Notes: generated by a model from the sequence alone, not told the origin. A stretch of 64,000 bases of DNA from Zeus faber (GCA_960531495.1 OY482849.1:36722290-36786289), one strand, 5' to 3'; counted from the stretch's first letter, positions 45,201 to 56,437 are shown. A program made the numbers and translations.

Positions 45201-48200
45201 TGTGTGTTACATTGTGTTACAGTGTGTGTTACAGTGTGTTAGTGTGTGTTACAGTGTGTTACAGCGTGTGTTACAGTGTGTGCTACAGTGTGTGTTATAG
45301 TGTGTGTTACAACGTGTTACAGTGTGTGTTACAGTGTGTCACAGCGTGTGTTACAGTGTATGTTACAGGGTGTGTTACAACGTGTTACAGTGTGTGTTAC
45401 AGTGTGTTACAGTGTGTGTTACAACGTGTTACAGTGTGTGTTACAGCGTGTGTTACAGTGTGTTACAGTGTGTGTTACAGTGTGTTACAGTGTGTTACAG
45501 TGTGTGCTACAGTGTGTTACAGTGTGTGTTACAGTGTGTTACAGTGTGTTACAGTGTGTTGCAGCGTGTGTTACAGTGTGCGTTACAGTGTGTTAGTGTG
45601 TGTTACAGTGTGTGTTACAGTGTGTGTTACAGTGTGTTACAGCGTGTGTTACAGTGTGTGTTACAGTGTGTTACAGTGTGTTATAGTGTGTGTTACAGGG
45701 TGTGTTACAACGTGTTACAGTGTGTGTTACAGTGTGTTACAGTGTGTGTTACAGCGTGTGTTACAGTGTGTTACAGTGTGTGTTACAGTGTGTTACAGTG
45801 TGTCACAGTGTGTGTTACAGTGTGTTACAGTGTGTCACAGTGTGTGTTGCAGTGTGTGTTACAGTGTGTGCTACAGTGTGTTACAGTGTGTGTTACAGTG
45901 TGTGTTACAGTGTGTTACAGTGTGTGTTACAGTGTGTTACAGCGTGTGTTACAGTGTGTGTTACAGTGTGTTATAGCGTGTGTTACAGTGTGTGCTACAG
46001 TGTGTGTTATAGTGTGTGTTACAACGTGTTACAGTGTGTGTTACAGTGTGTCACAGCGTGTGTTACAGTGTATGTTACAGTGTGTGTTACAACGTGTTAC
46101 AGTGTGTGTTACAGTGTGTTACAGTGTGTGTTACAGCGTGTGTTACAGTGTGTTACAGTGTGTGTTACAGTGTGTGTTACAGTGTGTCACAGTGTGTGCT
46201 ACAGTGTGTTACAGTGTGTTACAGTGTGTGTTACAGTGTGTTAGTGTGTGTTACAGTGTGTGTTACAGTGTGTGTTACAGTGTGTTACAGTGTGTGTTAC
46301 AGTCTGTGTTACAGTGTGTTACAGCGTGTGTTACAGTGTGTGTTACAGTGTGTGTTACAACGTGTTACTGTGTGTTACAGTGTGTGTGACAGTGTGTGTT
46401 ACAGTGTGTGTGACAGTGCGTTACAGTGTGCGTTACAATGTGTGTTACAGTGTGTTACAGTGTGTTACAATGTGTGTTACAGTGTGTGTTACAGTGTGTT
46501 ACAGTGTGTGTTACAGTGTGTTACAGTGTGGTACCGTGTGTGTTACAGTGTGTTACAGTGTGTTACAGTGTATGTTACAGTGTGTGTTACAGTGTGTGTT
46601 ACAGTGTGGTACCATGTGTTACAGTGTGTGTTACAGTGTGGTACCGTGTGTGTTACACTGTGTTATAGTGTGTGTTACAGTGTGGTACTGTGTGTGTTAG
46701 TGTGTTACAGTGTGTTACAGTGCATTACAGTGTGCGTTACAGTGTGTGTTACAGTGTGTTACAGTGTGTGCTAGAGTGTGTTACAGTGTGTTACAGTGTG
46801 TGTTACAGTGTGTTACAATGTGTGTTACAGTGTGTTACAGTGTATTACAGTGTGTGTTACAGTGTATTACAGTGTGTGTTACAGTGTGTTACAGTGTGTT
46901 ACAGTGTGTGTTACAGGGTGTGTTACAATGTGTTACAGTGTGTGTTACAGCGTGTGTTACAGCGTGTGTTACAGTGTGTTACAGTGTGTGTTACAGTGTG
47001 TTACAGTGTGTCACAGTGTGTGTTACAGTGTGTTACAGTGTGTGTTACAGTGTGGTACCGTGTGTTACAGTGTGTTACAGTGTTTTACAGTGTATGTTAC
47101 AGTGTGTGTTACAGTGTGTGTTACAGTGTGGTACTGTGTGTTACAGTGTGTGTTAGAGTGTGTTACAGTGTGTTACAGTGTGCTACAGTGTGCGTTACAA
47201 TGTGTGTTACAGTGTGTTACAGTGTGTTACAATGTGTGTTACAGTGTGTGTTACATTGTGTTACAGTGTGTGTTACAGTGTGTTACAGTGTGTTACAATG
47301 TGTGTTACAGTGTGTGTTACAGTGTGTTACAGTGTGTGTTACAGTGTGGTACCGTGTGTTACAGTGTGTGTTCCAGTGTGTTCCAGTTTGTTACAGTGTA
47401 TGTTACAGTGTGTGTTACAGTGTGTGTTACAGTGTCTGTTACAGTGTTTGTTACAGAGTGTTACAATGTGTGTTACAGTGTGTTACAGTGTGTGTTTCAG
47501 TGTGTTAAAGCGTGTGTTACAGTGTGTGTTACAGTGTGTGTTACAGTGTGTTACAGTGTGTGTTACAGTGTGTGTTACAGTGTGTGTTACAACGTGTTAC
47601 TGTGTGTTACAGTGTGTGTTACAGTGTGTTACAGTGTGTGTTACAGTGTGTTACAGTGTGTTACAGTGTGTGTTACAGTGTGTTACAGTGTGCGTTACAA
47701 TGTGTGTTACAGTGTGTTACAGTGTGTTACAATGCTTGTTACAGTGTGTGTTACATTGTGTTACAGTGTGTGTTAGTGTGTTACAGTGTGTTACAATGTG
47801 TGTTACAGTGTGTGTTACAGTGTGTTACAGTGTGTGTTACATTGTGTTACAGTGTGTGTTACAGTGTGTTACAGTGTGTGTTCCAGTGTGTGTTACAGTG
47901 TGTTCCAGTGTGTGTTACAGTGTGTTACAGTGTGTTACAATGTGTGTTACAGTGTGGTACCGTGTGTGTTACAGTGTGTTACAGCGTGTGTTACAGTGTG
48001 TGTTACAGTGTGTTTTACAGTGTGTTACAGTGTGTGTTACAGTGTATTACAGTGTGTGTTACAGTGTATTACAGTGTGTGTTACAGTGTGTTACAGTGTG
48101 GTACCATGTGTTACAGTGTGTGTTACAGTGTGTGTTACAGTGTGTGTTACAGTGTGTTACAGTGTGTGTTACAGTGTGTGTTACAGTGTTGTACCGTGTG

Positions 48201-48599
48201 TTACAGTGTGTGTTACAGTGTGTTACAGTGTGTTACAGTGTGTGTTACAGTGTGCGTTACAATGTGTGTTACAGTGTGTTACAGTGTGTTACAATGTGTG
48301 TTACAGTGTGTTACAGCGTGTGTTACAGTGTGTGTTACAGTGTGTTACAGTGTGTGTTACAATGTGTGTTACAGTGTGTGTTACAATGTGTGTTACAGTG
48401 TGTGTTACTATGTGTGTTACAGTGTGTTACAGTGTGCTACAGTGTGTGTTACAGTTTGTGTTACAATGTGTGTTAAAGTGTGTTACAGTGTGTTACAGTG
48501 TGCTACAGTGTGTGTTACAGTTTGTGTTACAATGTGTGTTAAAGTGTGTTACAGTGTGTTACAGTGTGTGTTACAGTGTGTGTTACAATGTGTGTGTGT

Positions 48600-48600
<1 letters not shown>
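42297..48600. repeat. 6.3-kb TGTGTTACAG satellite filling a stab1 intron
   Basis: The largest array: 10-bp TGTGTTACAG and 12-bp TGTGTGTTACAG units with recurrent variants (CGTG, TAGTG, GGTACCGTG, TGTTACAATG). Variant strings recur at fixed offsets, about 446 and about 1,420 bases, so larger blocks were duplicated. Open frames up to 438 codons (LQCV, CYSV, VTVC repeats) appear in all three plus frames at once and are artefacts. Confidence 0.97.

Positions 48601-48605
<5 letters not shown>

Positions 48606-48694
<89 letters not shown>
48606..48694. repeat. (GT)n microsatellite beside a stab1 donor
   Basis: About 44 GT units; on the transcribed strand (CA)n starting within 7 bases of the donor of the exon at 48,701. 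Confidence 0.95.
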
Positions 48695-48698
<4 letters not shown>

Positions 48699-48700
48699 AC

Positions 48701-48820
48701 CTGGTTGGGGCTGAAGCCGTCGTTGAGGGGGATGAATAGTGTGACATCTGACTTCCTGTTGGACAGGAAGTCCATCAAGCGTCTTCCCTCCACTGAGGAG
48801 CCACTGTAGAGCAGCAGAGC
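48701..48820 (-). CDS. stab1: stab1 exon: first part of the last FAS1 domain
   Basis: 40 codons, phase 0 at both ends, acceptor CTGTCTCAG, donor GTCAAA. Encodes the FAS1 strand TLFIPLNDGF and an RRLMDFLSN helix. Confidence 0.9.
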
Positions 48821-48893
48821 CTGAGACAGATGATCATGTTTTCAGTGACATCATCTGTTTACATCATGGTCATCATAAGCTCCGCCCACTCAC

Positions 48894-49000
48894 CTTGTAA
48901 AAGAGGGAGTAGTTTCTCTGCGTTGCCAAGATGTTCGTGACGTCTCCGTTGCAGAACAATCCGTCTCCGACATAACCATGGTTACACATACAGGACACAT
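48894..49000 (-). CDS. stab1: stab1 exon: EGF end and FAS1 start
   Basis: Two bases plus 35 codons; the split codon with the Link exon gives D. VSCMCNHGYVGDGLFCNG closes an EGF-like module, then VTNILATQRNYSLFYK opens the FAS1 domain. Donor GTGAGT; the next intron is only 73 bases. Confidence 0.9.
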
Positions 49001-49009
49001 CTACACACA

Positions 49010-49025
49010 CAACAACAACAACAAC

Positions 49026-49076
<51 letters not shown>

Positions 49077-49220
49077 AATAATAATAATCATCATTACAAC
49101 ATTAATAACAAGAACAATAATAATAACAATATGAATAATAATAATAAAATATTATTAACAATAATAATAATAATTTATAATTAATAATAATAATGATAAT
49201 AATTATTATTATTATTATTA
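49010..49220. repeat. (AAT)n-rich microsatellite
   Basis: ACA and ATA/AAT trinucleotides, partly imperfect, right after the acceptor side of the exon at 48,894. Confidence 0.9.
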
Positions 49221-49394
49221 TAACACTAATCATATGAAGGGTCTGACGCCCTCTGCTGGATGGTCTTAGGGTGACGGGGTTTAACCGCATGACCATGTTT
49301 GATGCTGGATGTGACCATGGGACGTCCAGTCATCCTGTCATGTGATAGAAAGTCCAGATGGTCCTCAAAGTCTAAGTCTTCCATGGACCACCCA

Positions 49395-49480
49395 GTATTC
49401 ACCACCCAGCATTGACCACCCAGCATTGAACACCCAGCATTGACCACTCAGCAGGGACCACCCAGCAGGGACCACCCTGT
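49395..49480. repeat. Short ACCACCCAGCATTG minisatellite
   Basis: About six degenerate units of 13-15 bases in the intron. Confidence 0.7.
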
Positions 49481-49491
49481 GTATTATTTAC

Positions 49492-49657
49492 CTGCTAGCC
49501 TGTAGCAGTAAGCGTCGTACTTGCTACTGCGCTCCACTGGCTCTTTGTACAGCACCACTCCAACATGGCCGTCTCCACACTTGGCGGAGGGGAAGTTGAT
49601 GGGGTAGCCCACCTGTGCCCCCTGCAGCCAGCCTGCGACGCAGAGGTGCATCCCGAG
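49492..49657 (-). CDS. stab1: stab1 exon: second half of the Link domain
   Basis: 55 codons plus one base. Holds three of the four Link cysteines: HLCVAGW (residue 486), SAKCGDG (507) and DAYCYR (531). Link modules bind hyaluronan in the related CD44/TSG-6 proteins; STAB1 itself is reported as a weak or non-binder, so the ligand is not inferred. Acceptor CGTGCAG, donor GTAAAT. Confidence 0.92.
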
Positions 49658-49878
49658 CTGCACGGACACAGTGATACATCAGTCAGAAATACTCACCCTC
49701 CAAGTCCATACTGCTATGAAGCTACATGTACATCCAGTAGATGCACCTTAAGAAGTACATGTCCACCTACCAGAAGTACTGCTTAATGCCCAAGCGGAGA
49801 AGTGTATAAACGAAGGTTGCTAAGCAACAAACAAGTCCCTGTACCATATGATGCAAGCCAGAGTTAGGCCACACCCAC

Positions 49879-50012
49879 CTGCTGAGCGTCCGCCAGCTGC
49901 TTGAAGTTAGCTAGTGTAGCGTCCTGCGCTGTGCAGGCCTCCTCCGCTTCGTTGAAGTTCATCTGATATTTCCCTGCAGCCGCTCTCAGGTGGAACACTC
50001 CAGCCGTGTTCG
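49879..50012 (-). CDS. stab1: stab1 exon: first half of the Link domain
   Basis: Two bases plus 44 codons; the split codon gives A. GVFHLRAAAGKYQMNFNEAE and the first Link cysteine (EEACTAQ, residue 462), ending ADAQQ. Donor GTGGGT; acceptor GCGCTAG has a weak pyrimidine tract. Confidence 0.88.
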
Positions 50013-50054
50013 CTAGCGCAGACAAGTTGTCAAGACAGACAGAATCAGCATGTG

Positions 50055-50315
50055 TCATCACTGTGGTCATTTGTTACCATGGTGATTTGTTAATGTGGTG
50101 ATTTGTTGCCATGGTGATTTGTTCCTGCTGGGATTTGTTACCATGGTAACGCATTTTGTGCAGATGCGTTATGTGGTGATTTGTTACTGTGGTGATTTGT
50201 TACTGTGGTGATTTGTTGCCGTGATGATTTATTACTGTGGTCATTTGTTACTGTGGTCATTTGTTGGCGTGGTCATTTGTTAATGTGGTGATTTGTTGGC
50301 GTGGTGATTTGTTAC
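50055..50315. repeat. GTGGTGATTTGTTAC minisatellite
   Basis: About 14 units of 15-18 bases, adjoining the donor of the exon at 50,316 on the transcribed strand. Confidence 0.85.
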
Positions 50316-50460
50316 CGTGGTAATGCTGGTCCTTGCAGGACGCCTCAGGATCACAGCCTCCATTGTCCTCCAGGCAGCGGTCCACTGGGGTGACCACCTG
50401 CTCCAGACACTGGACACCGTTACCCACAAAGCCCTGCTGGCACTCACACTTACGCTCATT
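50316..50460 (-). CDS. stab1: stab1 exon: EGF-like modules before the Link domain
   Basis: 48 codons plus one base. CECQQGFVGNGVQCLE ends one EGF-like module; VDRCLEDNGGCDPEASC opens a second. Acceptor CCCTCCAG, donor GTAACA. The donor hexamer equals the core of the nearby satellites. Confidence 0.9.
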
Positions 50461-50514
50461 CTGGAGGGAGAGAGTGGATCAGACAGACAGGTAGACAGAA
50501 AGGCAGGCAAAGGG

Positions 50515-50516
50515 GC

Positions 50517-50577
<61 letters not shown>

Positions 50578-50580
50578 AAC
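50515..50580. repeat. (ACAG)n microsatellite
   Basis: About 16 ACAG units inside a 124-base stab1 intron, reaching to within 5 bases of the donor at 50,584. Confidence 0.95.
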
Positions 50581-50584
50581 AGAC

Positions 50585-50645
50585 CGGTCCAATGAATTTG
50601 CAGGTGGCAAAGTCGCTGCAGCCTCCATTCACCTCCTCTATGCAC
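50585..50645 (-). CDS. stab1: stab1 exon: EGF-like module start (short)
   Basis: One base plus 20 codons: CIEEVNGGCSDFATCKFIGP. The split codon gives R. Donor GTCTGT is non-consensus after GT and lies in ACAG repeats. Confidence 0.85.
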
Positions 50646-50794
50646 CTGGTTTGCAGACAGACAGGAAGGAAGACAGACAGTTAAACTTCAACATGTTAAT
50701 CTGGGAATTCAGACAATAGAAACATTAAGAACAGGGATGCGCTACAGTCACGTCATCAAGTTCAGCAAAAGAAGCAAAAAAACAAAACATTCCA

Positions 50795-51440
50795 GGCTTC
50801 AGTAACATCCAGTAACATCCAGTAACATCCAGTAACCTCCAGTAACCTCCAGTAACGTTCAGTAACATTCAGTAACATCCATTAACATCCAGTAACATCC
50901 AGTAACATCCAGTAACATTCAGTAACATCCAGTAACGTTCAGTAACGTTCAGTAACGTTCAGTAACGTCCAGTAACGTTCAGTAACATCCAGTAACATTC
51001 AGTGACATCCAGTAACGTCCAGTAACGTTCAGTAACATCCAGTAACATCCAGTAACATCCAGTAACGTTCAGTAACGTTCAGTAACGTTCAGTAACGTTC
51101 AGTAACGTTCAGTAACGTTCAGTAACATCCAGTAACATTCAGTAACATCCAGTACCATTCAATAACATTCAATAACATCCAGTATAATTCAGTAACATTC
51201 AATAACATTCAGTAACATCCAGTAACATTCAGTGACATCCAGTAACGTCCAGTAACGTTCAGTAACGTTCAGTAACATCCAGTAACATTCAGTAACATCC
51301 AGTACCATTCAATAACATTCAATAACATCCAGTATAATTCAGTAACATTCAATAACATTCAATAACATTCAGTAACATCCAGTAACATCCAGTAACATTC
51401 AGTAACATTCAATAACATCCAGTAATCTTTAATAATCCTT
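50795..51440. repeat. 10-bp AGTAACATCC/AGTAACATTC minisatellite
   Basis: About 64 units with AGTAACGTTC and AATAACATTC variants. The unit length equals that of the TATAATCCNG and TGTGTTACAG satellites. Confidence 0.95.
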
Positions 51441-51629
51441 AATACTCTTTAATAATCTAAGAGGAAGAACTTCCTGTCCATGCAGTAAGTGATCAGACTG
51501 TGTCGGCCAACAGAGAGGATCTGTTTTGGAAGAACCACTTTCTCCTTCGTTCAGCTCTCCTCTCTCTTTCTCGCCGGGTTTGGTTTTCAAAAGTGATACA
51601 AATTGACACGTTTCTGGCTTCCTGTGACC

Positions 51630-51750
51630 GGGCGGGGCAGCTGGGTGGGGCAGCTGGGTGGGGCAGCTGGGCGGGGCAGCTGGGTGGGGCAGCTGGGTGG
51701 GGCAGCTGGGTGGGGCAGCTGGGTGGGGCAGCTGGGTGGGGCAGCTGGGT
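51630..51750. repeat. GC-rich GGGTGGGGCAGCT minisatellite
   Basis: About nine 13-bp units. Frames such as LGGAAGWGSWVGQ and its antisense derive from it. Confidence 0.9.
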
Positions 51751-51784
51751 GGCCGCTTGCTGTGGTGGGTGTGGTCGGTGAGGG

Positions 51785-52147
51785 GCTGCTGCTGCTTGTG
51801 TGCTCTGCTCCTCACAGGACACAGTTGTTGCAGCAGTTGTTGACAATTAAAGATGAATAAAGAGTTTCATTGTAGCTTGACAAGTTCAACTCACTCTGTT
51901 CTACATGCAACGCAACAAGTACTCTGTCCTACATGCAACGCAGCAAGTACTCTGTCCTACATGCAACGCAGCAAGTACTCTGTCCTACATGCAACGCAGC
52001 AAGTACTCTGTCCTACATGCAACGCAGCAAGTACTCTGTCCTACATGCAACGCAGCAAGTACTCTGTCCTACATGCAACGCAGCAAGTACTCTGTCCTAC
52101 ATGCAACGCAGCAAGTACTCCGTGTAGTACGTCCAGTATGATGACAG
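51785..52147 (+). repeat. Dispersed repeat with the 28-mer expanded
   Basis: Same unit order as 28,255-28,428, but the TCCTACATGCAACGCAGCAA-containing 28-mer occurs about eight times in tandem. Confidence 0.85.
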
Positions 52148-52210
52148 CGGGGGGGGATGATACAAAGAGGTAGGTTGTGAGAGGCGGAGTCAGAGTGTGG
52201 CCACGCCCAC

Positions 52211-52343
52211 CTGTTGATGGCTTGGCAGGAGAAGCCGTCGCCTTGGTAACCGCCATGACAGGAGCAGTTGACGAGCGAGCCGCTCTGGGTGCAGTTGGCG
52301 TCCTGGTGGCAGCCTCCGTGGTACTCTGCACACAGGTCTGGAG
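52211..52343 (-). CDS. stab1: stab1 exon: EGF-like module
   Basis: Two bases, 43 codons, two bases. PDLCAEYHGGCHQDANC and CSCHGGYQGDGFSC form a six-cysteine EGF module. Acceptor TTGGTGCAG, donor GTGGGC; split codons give P and R. Confidence 0.92.
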
Positions 52344-52404
52344 CTGCACCAACATAATTATACACATTACTTTGTTATATCGGATATTTATATCATATAT
52401 ATGC

Positions 52405-55355
52405 AGTGGTGGAAAAAGTAGTTGGAAACAACACTGTAAAAGTAGAGATATGTAACTAAAAAACAACTGTGGTAAAAGTGAAAGTTACTCATCAGATACT
52501 ACTTGAGTCAAAGTAGAGATATGTTACTAAAATACTACTCTGGTAAAAGTGAAAGTTACTCATCAGATACTACTTGAGTAAAAGTAGAGATATGTTACTA
52601 AAATACTACTCTGGTAAAAGTGAAAGTTACTCATCAGATACTACTTGAGTAAAAGTAGAGATATGTTACAAAAATACTACTCTGGTAAAAGTGAAATTTA
52701 CTTTTCAGATACTACTTGAGTAAAAGTAGAGATGTTACTCAAAAACTACTGTGGTAAAAAGTAGAGTTATGTTACTAAAATACTACTCTGATAAAAGTGA
52801 GAGTTACTCATCAGATACTACTTGAGTAAAAGTAGAGATACGTTACTAAAGAACTACTGTGGTAAAAGTGAAAGTTACTCTTCAGATACTACTTGAGTAA
52901 AAGTAGAGATACGTTACTAAAGAACTACTGTGGTAAAAGTGAAAGTTACTCTTCAGATACTACTTGAGTAAAAGCAGGGATATGTTACTAAAATACTACT
53001 CTGGTAAAAGTGAAAGTTACTCATCAGATACTACTTGAGTAAAAGTAGAGATATCTTAGTAAAATACGACTGTGGTAAAAGTGAAAGTTACTCATCAGAT
53101 ACTACTTGAGTCAAAGTAGAGATATGTTACGAAAATACTACTCTGGTAAAAGTGAAAGTTACTCATCAGATACTACTTGAGTAAAAGTAGAGAAATGTTA
53201 CAAAAATACTACTCTGGTAAAAGTGAAGGTTACTCATCAGATACTACTTGAGTAAAAGTAGAGATGTTACTCAAAAACTACTGTGGTAAAAGTGAAAGTT
53301 ACCCATCAGATACTACTTGAGTAAAAGTAGAGATGTTACTAAAAAACTACTGTAGTAAAAGTGAAGGTTACTCATCAGATACTACTTGAGTCAAAGTAGA
53401 GACATGTTACTAAAAAACTGCTGTGGTAAAAGTGAAAGTTACTCATCAAGTACTACTTGAGTATAAGTAGAGATATGTTACTAAAATACTACTCTGGTAA
53501 AAGTGAAAGTTACTCATCAGATACTACTTCAGTAAAAGTAGAGAGATGTTACTAAAAAACTACTGTGGTAAAAGTGAAAGTTACTCATCAGATACTACTT
53601 GAGTAAAAGTAGAGATATGTTACTAAAATACTACTGTGGTAAAAGTGAAAGTTACTCATCAGATACTACTTGAGTAACAGTAGAGATATGTTACAAAAAT
53701 ACTACTCTGGTAAAAGTGAAAGTTACTCATCAGATACTACTTGAGTAAAAGTAGAGATGTTACTAAAAAACTACTGTGGTAAAAGTGAAAGTTACTCATC
53801 AGATACTACTTGAGTAAAAGTAGAGATATGTTACAAAAATACTACTCTGGTAAAAGTGAAAGTTACTCATCAGATACTACTTGAGTAAAAGTAGAGATGT
53901 TACTCAAAAACTACTGTGGTAAAAAGTAGAGTTATGTTACAAAAATACTACTCTGGTAAAAGTGAAAGTTACTCATCAGATACTACTTGAGTAAAAGTAG
54001 AGATGTTACTCAAAAACTACTGTGGTAAAAGTGAAAGTTACTCATCAGATACTACTTGAGTAAAAGTAGACACGTTACTAAAAAACTACTGTGGTAAAAG
54101 TGAAGGTTACTCATCAGATACTACTTGAGTTTTTAAAAGTAGAGATATCTTACTAAAATACTACTGTGGTAAAAGTGAAAGTTACTCATCAGATACTACT
54201 TGAGTAAAAGTAGAGATATCTAACTAAAAAACTACTGTGGTAAAAGGGAAAGTTACTTATCAGATACTACTTGAGTAAAAGTAGAGATATCTTACTAAAA
54301 TACTACTGTGGTAAAAGTGAAAGTTACTCATCAGATACTACTTGAGTAAAAGTAGCGACGTTACTCAAAAACTACTGTGGTAAAAGTGAAGATTACTAAT
54401 CAGATACTACTTGAGTAAAAGTAGAGATATGTTACAAAAATACTACTCTGGTAAAAGTGAAAGTTACTCATCAGATACTACTTGAGTAAAAGTAGAGAGA
54501 TGTTACTAAAAAACTACTGTGGTAAAAGTGAAAGTTTCTCATCAGATACTACTTGAGTAAAAGTAGAGATATGTTACTAAAATACGACTGTGGTAAAAGG
54601 GAAAGTTACTCATCAGATACTACTTGAGTAAAAGTAGAGATATGTTACTTCAATACTACTCTGGTAAAAGTGAAAGTTACTCATCAGATACTACTTGAGT
54701 AAAAGTAGAGATATGTTACAAAAATACTACTCTGGTAAAAGTGAAAGTTACTCATCAGATACTACTTGAGTAAAAGTAGAGATGTTACTCAAAAACTACT
54801 GTGGTAAAAAGTAGAGTTATGTTTCTAAAATACTACTCTGGTAAAAGTGAAAGTTACTCATCAGATACCACTTGAGTAAAAGTAGAGATGTTACTCAAAA
54901 ACTACTGTGGTAAAAGTGAAAGTTACTCATCAGATACTACTTGAGTAAAAGTAGAGATGTTACTAAAAAACTACTGTGGTAAAAGTGAAGGTTACTCATC
55001 AGATACTACTTGAGTAAAAGTAGAGATACGTTGCTAAAGAACTACTGTGGTAAAAGTGAAAGTTACTCATCAGATACTACTTGAGTAAAAGTAGAGATGT
55101 TACTAAAAAACTACTGTGGTAAAAGTGAAGGTTACTCATCAGATACTACTTGAGTAAAAGTAGAGATACGTTGCTAAAGAACTACTGTGGTAAAAGTGAA
55201 AGTTACTCTTCAGATACTACTTGAGGAAAAGCAGGGATATGTTACTAAAATACTACTCTGGTAAAAGTGAAAGTTACTCATCAGATACTACTTGAGTAAA
55301 AGTAGAGATACTTTACTAAAAAACTACTGTGGTAAAGGTGAAAGTTACTCATAAA
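52405..55355. repeat. 71-bp satellite, about 41 copies
   Basis: Unit: GTAAAAGTGAAAGTTACTCA, TCAGATACTACTTGAGTAAA, AGTAGAGATATGTTACTAAA, ATACTACTCTG, with indels (for example a GAGATGTTACTCAAAAAC variant). It starts at AGTGGTGGAAAAAGTAGT, the known start of a common teleost repeat, so it looks like an amplification of part of that repeat. Confidence 0.95.
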
Positions 55356-55362
55356 ATGGAGC

Positions 55363-55620
55363 CTTTCTGGGTGGAGTTTGCATGTTCTCCCCGTGTTCAC
55401 GTGGGGTTTCCTCCACCTAACGTCAGTAAGGACCTCCACCCTATACATGCACACATCATGGTGTGACCAGCGATGGACACCTGGTACCAGGTGCCCGGGC
55501 GTCGACCAACGCTGCCCCCTGCTCCTGGCTGCCCCCCCAGAGGAAGCACAAGCCAGGATGGTTCAATGCAGAGGAAGCGTTTCACCAGCACCACCCAAAA
55601 ACAAGCGTGGGTGTTGTAGT
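55363..55620 (+). mobile_element. SINE-like fragment
   Basis: TGGAGTTTGCATGTTCTCCC and GTGGGGTTTCCTCC match the SINE-like repeat at 30,125. The 3' part (CACCTGGTACCAGG onward) is not in that copy. Confidence 0.5.
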
Positions 55621-55621
55621 G

Positions 55622-55626
55622 TGTGT

Positions 55627-55681
<55 letters not shown>
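55622..55681. repeat. (GT)n microsatellite
   Basis: About 28 GT units. Confidence 0.95.
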
Positions 55682-55683
<2 letters not shown>

Positions 55684-56074
55684 GTAACGTGGTGTGCTGT
55701 GTGACAATTGAAGATTCTTCTCTTCTTAACACCACCCGCTTCAGCACCTAAAAAGTCGTCCAATAACAGGGGGAAGCGCAGACCTGGCAACTGTGAACAG
55801 GGCTGCAGAGTGTTTGGCTGCTGACAGGACCCTCCATCCCAACAGGAACCTGCTGAGAACTGGCTTCACTCACTTCACTGGCAACAAGTTTTCCTCCATT
55901 TCATTTAGTAGCGAGTAACAAAGGTGTTCAGGAGCTAAAAGTATCAATGTAGAAATATAAAAACTCAAGTAAAGTAGAGATACTCCCAGAAAGGCTAAAG
56001 TAGAGTCACAAAGTGTGTATACTGGACTGTACACCAGTGTGCTTTTGGACAGTACAGCAGTGTGTGTACTGGAC

Positions 56075-56212
56075 AGACAGACAGGCAGACAGACCAGGAT
56101 GTGTACTGGACAGACAGACAAGCAGACAGACCAGTGTGTGTACTGGACAGACAGACAAGCAGACAGACCAGTGTGTGTACTCAACAGACAGACAGGCAGA
56201 CAGACAGGTGGA
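56075..56212. repeat. (ACAG)n-rich repeat with 40-bp higher unit
   Basis: GTGTGTACTGGACAGACAGA recurs three to four times, each with ACAG tetranucleotides; it reaches the donor of the exon at 56,218. Confidence 0.85.
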
Positions 56213-56217
56213 CGTAC

Positions 56218-56334
56218 GTGGCAGTGCGCTGCACATCTTCCCATCTCCAACAAACTGCTCTTTGCAGCGACATCCAACACCTGGTTCACACTCTGCATCA
56301 GCATGACACTGCAGGCACTCGGATGGAACCTGGT
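56218..56334 (-). CDS. stab1: stab1 exon: EGF-like module
   Basis: Two bases, 38 codons, one base. CLQCHADAECEPGVGCRCKE and FVGDGKMC give an EGF-like module that fills the place of the CAPGAVC...CECSLGYEGDG module in mammalian STAB1. Acceptor TATTCCAG, donor GTACGT. Not obvious from open frames because of its short length; phases on both sides fit. Confidence 0.87.
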
Positions 56335-56359
56335 CTGGAATACACAGTACTTTACATCA

Positions 56360-56363
56360 GACC

Positions 56364-56397
<34 letters not shown>

Positions 56398-56398
56398 C

Positions 56399-56437
<39 letters not shown>

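Noticed and set aside
42302-48809. Many overlapping frames up to 438 codons (LQCV, CYSV, VTVC repeats)
   Set aside because: 10- and 12-bp units contain no stop in the plus frames; all three frames are open, so length carries no information.
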